Positions 17,375 to 22,166 of a stretch of DNA of 22,166 nucleotides are shown here, in pieces. The stretch is taken from NCBI GenBank assembly GCA_035628645.1, contig DASPJL010000128.1, positions 1 through 22,166 of the forward strand, in the 5' to 3' direction. The DNA is from DASPJL01 sp035628645. Lineage in GTDB: Bacteria; Bacteroidota; Bacteroidia; Cytophagales; Cyclobacteriaceae. Below the pieces are notes generated by a model. That model saw only the letters and a program-made list of their open reading frames with translations. It was not told the DNA's origin and searched no databases. The translations under genes and the position numbers were made by a program. The first letter of the stretch is position 1, and each line of letters begins with the position of its first letter.

Positions 17375-18097
17375 ATGTCTGAATTAAAATTCGCTAAACA
17401 CCTAAATTTTGTTGCTATGTCCATGAATTATGGTAAGACAAGCTATTCGCTAATAAGTATAACTACTCAAATTACTTTACCTGAAGTTACGTTGATGGCT
17501 GACGTAAACATTCCAACTCCGCCCAAAGGAATTATAATATTGGCCCAAACTTCCAGTCATGAGTTTAAAAATATTCCTGTAATAAATGAGTTGTTAAGAA
17601 ATCAATTTGGAGTAGTCGAGGTTAATTTGTTTACAAAACAAGAGTTGCTTTCAGGGATAAGTGTAAACGATCTTGAGGTTATTACTGGAAGACTCATAGG
17701 TGTAACTAAATGGGTCAAACGAGTTTTTGCAGAGGGAGAAATGAGCCTCGGCCTTTGGGGGTTTGGTAAAGGTGCTGCCGCAGTTTTAAAAGCATCTATT
17801 GAACTGGAAGATATGGTAAAAGTTATAGTTTGTCGAGAAGGCCGGACGGATTTAGTTTCTGATATTATAAATAAAGTCACAGCGCCTACTTTGTTAATTG
17901 TAGATGAGCTTAATAAAGAGTTAATTAAATTGAACAAACTTGCCCAACAGGTAGCTCCTGCTGTGGAAAAGCTACTTATAATTAAAGATGATTCCCTTTC
18001 CTCCTATAAAACAAATTCCACCGAAGTACGGGAGTCTGTAAAATGGATTGATCAAAATATATGCAATGAAGTACATTTTATGAATGCATTGGCATAA
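17375..18097 (+). CDS. Degenerate dienelactone-hydrolase-like alpha/beta hydrolase (probable pseudoenzyme)
   Basis: A 240-residue cytoplasmic protein whose pattern follows a dienelactone-hydrolase-like family: PPKGIIILAQTSSHEFKN at the oxyanion region, LWGFGKGAAAVL at the nucleophile elbow, VIVCREGRTDL, and APTLLIVDELN before the acid residue. The elbow GxSxG is GFGKG, with Gly at the Ser position (G131). By alignment from memory, the acid Asp position is Asn and the His position is Leu or Ser. All three catalytic residues therefore seem lost while the fold is kept, suggesting a binding or structural role. Start: I chose ATG 17375. The frame is open further up to a TTG at 17339, whose extra 12 residues look uninformative; ATG 17426 is another option. 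It stands alone between patatin and hemJ. Confidence 0.7.
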   Translation: MSELKFAKHLNFVAMSMNYGKTSYSLISITTQITLPEVTLMADVNIPTPPKGIIILAQTSSHEFKNIPVINELLRNQFGVVEVNLFTKQELLSGISVNDLEVITGRLIGVTKWVKRVFAEGEMSLGLWGFGKGAAAVLKASIELEDMVKVIVCREGRTDLVSDIINKVTAPTLLIVDELNKELIKLNKLAQQVAPAVEKLLIIKDDSLSSYKTNSTEVRESVKWIDQNICNEVHFMNALA

Positions 18098-18125
18098 GCT
18101 TCATATAAAGCTTTTTAACTTTTTA
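18096..18125 (+). terminator. Possible weak terminator after the degenerate hydrolase
   Basis: AAGCTT (18096-18101) and AAGCTT (18108-18113) form a 6-base stem overlapping the stop codon, followed by TTTAACTTTTT. The stem is short, so confidence is low. Confidence 0.35.
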
Positions 18126-18188
18126 AACTAAACTTAAAATGAGTAGAGTGCGATGAAAAAGCATGTTTGCTCGATTGAACGTTTAAAT

Positions 18189-18228
18189 ATTTATTAATAA
18201 GCACATTAAGGCCCTATTAATAAATTTG
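18189..18228 (+). promoter_or_regulatory. AT inverted repeat and -7-like box upstream of hemJ
   Basis: ATTTATTAATA (18189-18199) is an exact inverted copy of TATTAATAAAT (18215-18225), separated by 15 bases. The right arm overlaps TAAATTTG (18221-18228), a perfect TAnnTTTG box, about 78 bases before the hemJ ATG. No TTTG is found at the expected upstream spacing, so a regulated or weak promoter is only a suggestion. Confidence 0.3.
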
Positions 18229-18305
18229 CGAAGACTTTTTGAATGCTGCCTTCAATTCAATTACGAGAGATTCTTATATTGCTTTTATTTTTATAAAATA
18301 TTGAA

Positions 18306-18839
18306 ATGCAGTTTTTATACGTAAAAGCCCTCCATATCATTTTTATCGTCACCTGGTTTGCCGGTCTTTTTTATATAGTACGGCTATTCATCTATTATAC
18401 AGAAGCGGCAGACAAGCCAGAGCCTGAAAGATCGATCTTACAGTCACACTTTAAACTTCATCAAAAAAGGCTATGGTATGGAATTACCTGGCCAAGCGCT
18501 ATTCTTACCGCCATTTTTGGCCCCTGGCTGTTTTACCTTTATGGGAGCTTCCCTGATTGGCTTATGATAAAACTGATTTTTGTTTTAGGCCTGTACATTT
18601 ACCATTTTGTTTGTCACTCTATTTTTAAGAACCATCAAAAGGGTGTTTTAAAATATTCTTCCATGCAACTGCGGATATGGAATGAAGTAGCTACCATCTT
18701 TTTAATAGCCATCGTCTTCATTGTGGTTCTTAAAAATACCTTAAGCCTGCTTTATGGATTAATCGGGCTCATAGTCTTCACGGGACTACTGGTCATCGCG
18801 ATAAGGATTTATAAAATGACGAGAATGAGGAAAAAGTAA
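18306..18839 (+). CDS. hemJ: Protoporphyrinogen IX oxidase HemJ
   Basis: An integral inner-membrane protein of 177 residues that oxidises protoporphyrinogen IX to protoporphyrin IX in haem synthesis. The N-terminus LYVKALHIIFIVTWFAGLFY is the family signature, with the conserved His at residue 10. The segment WLMIKLIFVLGL carries the conserved Lys (K89), and LRIWNEVATIFL is the third typical block. Four to five hydrophobic helices are visible, the last near 148-168. Homologues are often annotated as CopD-family or UPF0093 proteins. No other haem gene is in the window. The ATG at 18306 leaves the conserved His at its usual place, which supports this start. Confidence 0.93.
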   Translation: MQFLYVKALHIIFIVTWFAGLFYIVRLFIYYTEAADKPEPERSILQSHFKLHQKRLWYGITWPSAILTAIFGPWLFYLYGSFPDWLMIKLIFVLGLYIYHFVCHSIFKNHQKGVLKYSSMQLRIWNEVATIFLIAIVFIVVLKNTLSLLYGLIGLIVFTGLLVIAIRIYKMTRMRKK

Positions 18840-18859
18840 ATGTGACGCTTAGCATTATC

Positions 18860-18891
18860 AAAAAAAAAGATCCCTTTTCATCGGGATCTTT
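18860..18891 (-). terminator. Intrinsic terminator of the topoisomerase IB transcript
   Basis: The stem AAAGATCCC (18866-18874) / GGGATCTTT (18883-18891) has an 8-base loop. On the minus strand it is followed by a run of nine T. It lies about 105 bases past the topoisomerase stop. In the plus direction it could also help to end hemJ, but no T tail follows there. Confidence 0.85.
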
Positions 18892-18995
18892 GATATGTAA
18901 ACTAATATTAACTCTTGGGTATTCTTCTTTTTAAAAGAGAATTACTGATAGAACGTAAGGCTACCTATAAAAGTATCAGGTAAATAAAATAATCA

Positions 18996-20063
18996 CTACT
19001 TAAGTTTCTCAAGTATCTTCATAAATATCTTTTCTTCTCTTGTCAATAACTTGCTTCCTGTTAAATGTATCCGAGGATTATTTTTAATTAATTCTGAAAT
19101 ATAATTATCCTCATATGCCTTAATAACAATAGGATGTAAATAATGTTTTTTACATACAGTAACCGTATTTCCCAGTTTGTGCGCAACATCTTTTATTACG
19201 GTATTCACATTTTTCTTTAATTCCTTTTGAGTCTCGGGATATTCCAATGTTTCCACCAATTTGACAGCGTAAGCCGATGCGCCCCATGTTCTGAAGTCTT
19301 TGGCAGTAATTTCTCCACCTGTAGTTGCTTTTAAATATCCATTCACGTCTTCAGAGTTTATTGCCAGCTTATTTCCTTCTTCGTCATAATATTGAAAAAG
19401 CTGATACCCCGGAATATCGCGGCATTTCTTTACCACTCTGGCAAGTTTTGAATCGGTTACTTTTATACTCTGTTTTACACCTTTTTTACCCACAAACTCA
19501 AACATCACATTCTTTCCAAGTGCCTTCATGTGTCTGTCTTTTAAAGTAGTGAGGCCAAACGATTTGTTTTCCTTCTCATAAACTTTATTCCCGATCCGGA
19601 TTAAAGTACTATCCAATAAACCCACCACCGTTGCCAATACTTTTTGCTTATTTAACTTGTTGGTATTCAAGTCCTCTTCTATCTGCCTTCTGATTTTAGG
19701 AAGCACTTCTCCAAAGTCGTACATTTTATCAAACTTGGTTTCACATCGGTACTGGGACCATTCAGGATGGTACAGGTATTGCTTCCGGCCTTTGGCATCA
19801 ACGCCAGTAACCTGCAAGTGGCCTTTAATTATTGGCGAAATCCATACGTTTTCCCAGGCAGGGGGAATTTTCAGGCTTTTGATTCTTTGAAGTGTTTTTT
19901 CATCAGCGATCTCAATTCCTTTAGGATCATAATATTTAAAAGAACCCCTTATTGCCCGCCTTGTTATTCCTTTCCTGTTACTATCAGAAATGTACCTTAA
20001 CCCTATCTCTTCAGCATAAATGACCTCCGGCCTTTCCTCTAAAACTTGTTCGGCAATTTGCAT
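18996..20063 (-). CDS. DNA topoisomerase IB (poxvirus type)
   Basis: Relaxes supercoils by nicking one strand through a 3'-phosphotyrosine. From ATG 20063 it is 355 residues. The N-terminal domain (LRYISDSNRKGITRR, KIPPAWENVWISP, TGVDAKGRKQYLYHP) and the catalytic domain are both typical of bacterial type IB enzymes. Likely catalytic residues are R156 (LIRIGN), K193 (FVGKKG), R258 (KDFRTW) and nucleophile Y308 (CKKHYLHP). The usual second His position falls in AHKLGNT, where bacterial forms often have Asn. The frame is open up to ATG 20228, but the extra 55 residues are Cys/Phe/Leu-rich, are not expected in the family and span two DNA hairpins, so I prefer 20063. It lies downstream of the AAA+/VWA pair on the same strand. 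Confidence 0.92.
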   Translation of the reverse strand: MQIAEQVLEERPEVIYAEEIGLRYISDSNRKGITRRAIRGSFKYYDPKGIEIADEKTLQRIKSLKIPPAWENVWISPIIKGHLQVTGVDAKGRKQYLYHPEWSQYRCETKFDKMYDFGEVLPKIRRQIEEDLNTNKLNKQKVLATVVGLLDSTLIRIGNKVYEKENKSFGLTTLKDRHMKALGKNVMFEFVGKKGVKQSIKVTDSKLARVVKKCRDIPGYQLFQYYDEEGNKLAINSEDVNGYLKATTGGEITAKDFRTWGASAYAVKLVETLEYPETQKELKKNVNTVIKDVAHKLGNTVTVCKKHYLHPIVIKAYEDNYISELIKNNPRIHLTGSKLLTREEKIFMKILEKLK

Positions 20064-20134
20064 GATTTTTTGATTAGACTGGAAATTATTAACGGGCGGA
20101 TGGATTAAGAAGTTGAAGAGCAAATCAAGAAGCA

Positions 20135-20165
20135 GGCATTTCTTAACAGGAAAATAAGAAATGCC
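20135..20165 (-). terminator. Hairpin between AAA+ ATPase and topoisomerase IB genes
   Basis: GGCATTTCTTA (20135-20145) and TAAGAAATGCC (20155-20165) form a perfect 11-base stem with a 9-base loop. The minus-strand tail TGCTTCTTGATTTG is only mildly T-rich, so termination is possible but not certain. A processing or attenuation element is an alternative. Confidence 0.4.
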
Positions 20166-20190
20166 ACAGCTGGAATTAAGTAGAAAACTA

Positions 20191-20210
20191 CAGGTAAAAG
20201 ACTTTACCTG
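20191..20210 (-). terminator. Small hairpin just after the AAA+ ATPase gene
   Basis: CAGGTAAA (20191-20198) and TTTACCTG (20203-20210) pair over 8 bases with a 4-base loop. On the minus strand TAGTTTTCT follows. It lies about 30 bases after the AAA+ stop. Together with the hairpin at 20135 it argues that 20064-20239 is non-coding. Confidence 0.45.
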
Positions 20211-20239
20211 CGTTTCTCCTTGTCTCACTTAAATATTTC

Positions 20240-21763
20240 CTAAGTAAAATCCTCATCCTCATCCATGTCCATAGAAGAGTGGCCGGAGAACATACTGCTC
20301 AATAGATCTTTAAATTGAAGGCCTGACACCAGTTGATTTTTACTTAACATGGAGAATTCTGCGAGTCCATGAAGGGCAAATTCCATAAAAAATAACTTAT
20401 TTTCCGCCGATAACTTTCCATGCAGATTATCAATCAATTCTTTTAATCCTGGCACTTTTAACAATGTGTCTTTATAAGCCGCATTGGATAGGTCGTTTAA
20501 AATATCAACGGTATTGCCTACGCCAAACCAATCGGTAATTTTTTTATACACATTGTTTTCCTTCTTTTTCCTTATTTTATCGGGGTTGGGGAAATAGTTT
20601 ACAAATTGACTCCGAATGGCTTTTCCAAGCAGATTCTGAGCAACAATTCCTGCGCCTTCCTGCTCTCCTTCGTACACCAATTCTATCTTTCCTGTTATGG
20701 CTGGAAGAACTCCCCAGAAATCAGAGACCCTGACATGGGTTTGCTTTTCTCCGTTGATCAACAACCTTCGCTCGGCAGAGCTTATCAAGTTTTCATAGGC
20801 TGAAATCGTAAGCCTCGCAGACACGCCACTTTTCGCATCCACATATTCACTGCTTCTGGCTTCAAAAGCAATCTGTTCTATCAGGTCCTTAGAAAGATCG
20901 TTAAGCTCCACTTTTTCCTTCTGCTCTTTCTTAAGATTCGCCTCCTGATGAGTTATCTTTTTACCAACCTCAATACTTTTTGGATAATGGGTGATAATTT
21001 GACTGTCAATTCTATCTTTTAATGGAGTAACAATACTTCCCCTGTTAGTATAATCTTCAGGATTAGCGGTAAATACAAATTGTATGTCTAAGGGCAATCG
21101 AAGCTTAAAGCCTCTGATCTGAATATCACCTTCCTGCAAAATGTTAAACAAAGAAACCTGGATCCTGGCTTGAAGGTCGGGTAGTTCATTTATTACAAAT
21201 ATTCCCCTGTTTGACCGGGGAATCAAGCCATAATGTATCACTCTTTCGTCTGAATAGGGTAATTTGAGGGTCGCCGCTTTAATAGGATCTACATCGCCAA
21301 TAAGATCAGCTACCGAGACATCAGGTGTTGCCAGCTTTTCTGTATATCTTTCTGATCGATGAATCCAGGCAATTGGTGCATTATTCCCGAATTCTTCTAT
21401 TTTGTCGATCCCATATCTGGATATCGGATTCAAAGGGTCGTCGTTGAGTTCTGATTTATAAATAACCGGAATATATTCGTCCAATAAATTAACCATCATC
21501 CGGGCAATCCTGGTTTTGGCTTGTCCTCTAAGTCCCAGGAAATTGATATTATGTCTGGATAAAATGGCTCTTTCAAGATCAGGCACTACCGTTTCTTCAT
21601 AACCCCATATTCCCGGAAAAACTTCCTCCTTATTTTTAAGTTTTTTAACAAGATTTTCTCTTAGCTCTTCTTTAATTGATCTCGACTGGTATCCTGCTTC
21701 TTTTAATTCCCCTAAAGTTTTGATCTGTAATAATTTTTTAACCGGAATGTCTTGATAATTCAT
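20240..21763 (-). CDS. MoxR/magnesium-chelatase-like AAA+ ATPase
   Basis: A 507-residue cytoplasmic AAA+ protein. The Walker A segment is G77-LRGQA-K83-T84, with Ala where the P-loop's last Gly normally sits. Walker B is GIFVINEL with N192-E193 in place of the usual D-E. A conserved block FVFTANPEDYTNRG and a presumed arginine region (TPLKDRIDSQI) follow. This ChlI/BchI-like group usually works with a VWA-domain partner as a chaperone-like remodelling pair, and such a partner is encoded 23 bases upstream on the same strand. About 200 residues after the ATPase core are less recognisable, and the tail is acidic (DMDEDEDFT). Target unknown. It is not a magnesium chelatase for chlorophyll, since no pigment genes are present. 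Start ATG 21763 gives MNYQDIPVKKLL. Confidence 0.88.
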   Translation of the reverse strand: MNYQDIPVKKLLQIKTLGELKEAGYQSRSIKEELRENLVKKLKNKEEVFPGIWGYEETVVPDLERAILSRHNINFLGLRGQAKTRIARMMVNLLDEYIPVIYKSELNDDPLNPISRYGIDKIEEFGNNAPIAWIHRSERYTEKLATPDVSVADLIGDVDPIKAATLKLPYSDERVIHYGLIPRSNRGIFVINELPDLQARIQVSLFNILQEGDIQIRGFKLRLPLDIQFVFTANPEDYTNRGSIVTPLKDRIDSQIITHYPKSIEVGKKITHQEANLKKEQKEKVELNDLSKDLIEQIAFEARSSEYVDAKSGVSARLTISAYENLISSAERRLLINGEKQTHVRVSDFWGVLPAITGKIELVYEGEQEGAGIVAQNLLGKAIRSQFVNYFPNPDKIRKKKENNVYKKITDWFGVGNTVDILNDLSNAAYKDTLLKVPGLKELIDNLHGKLSAENKLFFMEFALHGLAEFSMLSKNQLVSGLQFKDLLSSMFSGHSSMDMDEDEDFT

Positions 21764-21786
21764 AAAATCAGATAAATAATAAGAAT

Positions 21787-22166
21787 TTAAAGGTTTTTTC
21801 TTCTGTTGTTTTTATAATCTTCAAATACGAGGTTTCCCAATCCTTGTAAACTACTGTAATAAGCGTTGCCATTGTTGGTTTGCGTAAATTCTCTCACAAA
21901 CTGTTTAAGATAAGGGTCGGTGGCGATCATAAAGGTAGTTATGGGAATTTTCAGCTTACGGCATTGAGAAGCCAGGTTCAAGGTTTTATTCAGGATCTTA
22001 CTATCGAGACCAAAGCTATTTTTATAATACTTTATTCCTTCTTTTAAACAGGTGGGCTTCCCGTCTGTTATCATAAAAATTTGTTTGTTTTTATTTTTCC
22101 GCCTTCTCAAAAGATCCATTGCCAGTTCTAATCCTGCCACAGTATTGGTATGGTATGGGCCAACCT
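21787..22166 (-). CDS. VWA-domain protein, partner of the AAA+ ATPase (5' part outside window)
   Basis: The C-terminal 126 codons or so of a von Willebrand factor A domain protein; the frame is open to the right edge. The visible part reads VGPYHTNT, then GLELAMDLLRRR, then QIFMITDGKPTC, which are the second and third MIDAS metal-site blocks (Thr and TDG). The DxSxS block should lie upstream beyond the edge. It then continues through ITTFMIATDPYLKQFVREF to a basic C-terminus. A GTG at 22140 could be mistaken for a start, but the domain clearly continues upstream of it. It precedes the AAA+ gene by 23 bases, as in MoxR/VWA two-gene systems. Confidence 0.88.
   Translation of the reverse strand, partial: VGPYHTNTVAGLELAMDLLRRRKNKNKQIFMITDGKPTCLKEGIKYYKNSFGLDSKILNKTLNLASQCRKLKIPITTFMIATDPYLKQFVREFTQTNNGNAYYSSLQGLGNLVFEDYKNNRRKNL

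Noticed and set aside
20064..20228. Upstream start for topoisomerase IB at 20228
   Set aside because: The added residues are not family-like and the DNA carries two hairpins; ATG 20063 gives a normal N-terminus.
22138..22140. GTG as start of the VWA protein
   Set aside because: The in-frame codons upstream read VGPYHTNT, a conserved MIDAS block of the VWA fold, so the gene continues beyond the edge.

Overview
The window looks like chromosomal DNA of a Bacteroidota bacterium, most likely Cytophagales-like. The DNA is AT-rich. The 13.4 kb promoter has the Bacteroidota form TTTG-N19-TAnnTTTG, and ribosome-binding sites are mostly not recognisable. There is a long secreted multidomain subtilase, a full-length DsbD, a patatin fused to an outer-membrane barrel and an AAA+/VWA gene pair. 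The genus cannot be fixed from this sequence. I see no tRNA, rRNA, CRISPR array, phage gene or transposase.

Layout. 1-4296 (-): 3'-truncated secreted S8 protease carrying Ig/Fn3-like domains, plant-type leucine-rich repeats and the start of a malectin-like domain. 4297-4851: AT-rich control region with tandem leader units, two palindromes and the polA terminator. 4852-7677 (-): polA. 7678-7860: divergent promoter region. 7861-10205 (+): argH and a membrane-anchored dihaem cytochrome c, closed by a terminator. 10339-10965 (-): small alpha/beta hydrolase, convergent with the cytochrome. 11109-13268 (+): dsbD. 13417-14694 (+): M23 peptidase with its own promoter and terminator. 14971-17265 (+): patatin-POTRA-barrel protein. 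17375-18097 (+): degenerate alpha/beta hydrolase. 18306-18839 (+): hemJ. 18996-22166 (-): topoisomerase IB, MoxR-like AAA+ ATPase and a VWA protein cut by the right edge.

Most genes are housekeeping or envelope functions: DNA replication and topology, arginine and haem synthesis, disulfide reduction across the inner membrane, peptidoglycan cutting and surface or secreted hydrolases. Clear co-transcription is supported only for argH-cytochrome (29-base gap) and VWA-AAA+ (23-base gap).

The least expected signal is a dispersed repeat with the 19-base core AAATAGCCATGATTGGAAA. It lies in the 5' leaders of three genes for exported or membrane proteins (S8 protease, dsbD, patatin), each time in the same orientation as the gene. 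In front of the protease it forms two ATGAAA-initiated units, and the gene's own ATGAAA follows at the next unit boundary. Other points worth a second look are a clamp-binding-like QISLF motif in the PolA linker, an apparently dead alpha/beta hydrolase, and a Cys in place of a zinc-ligand His in the M23 peptidase.
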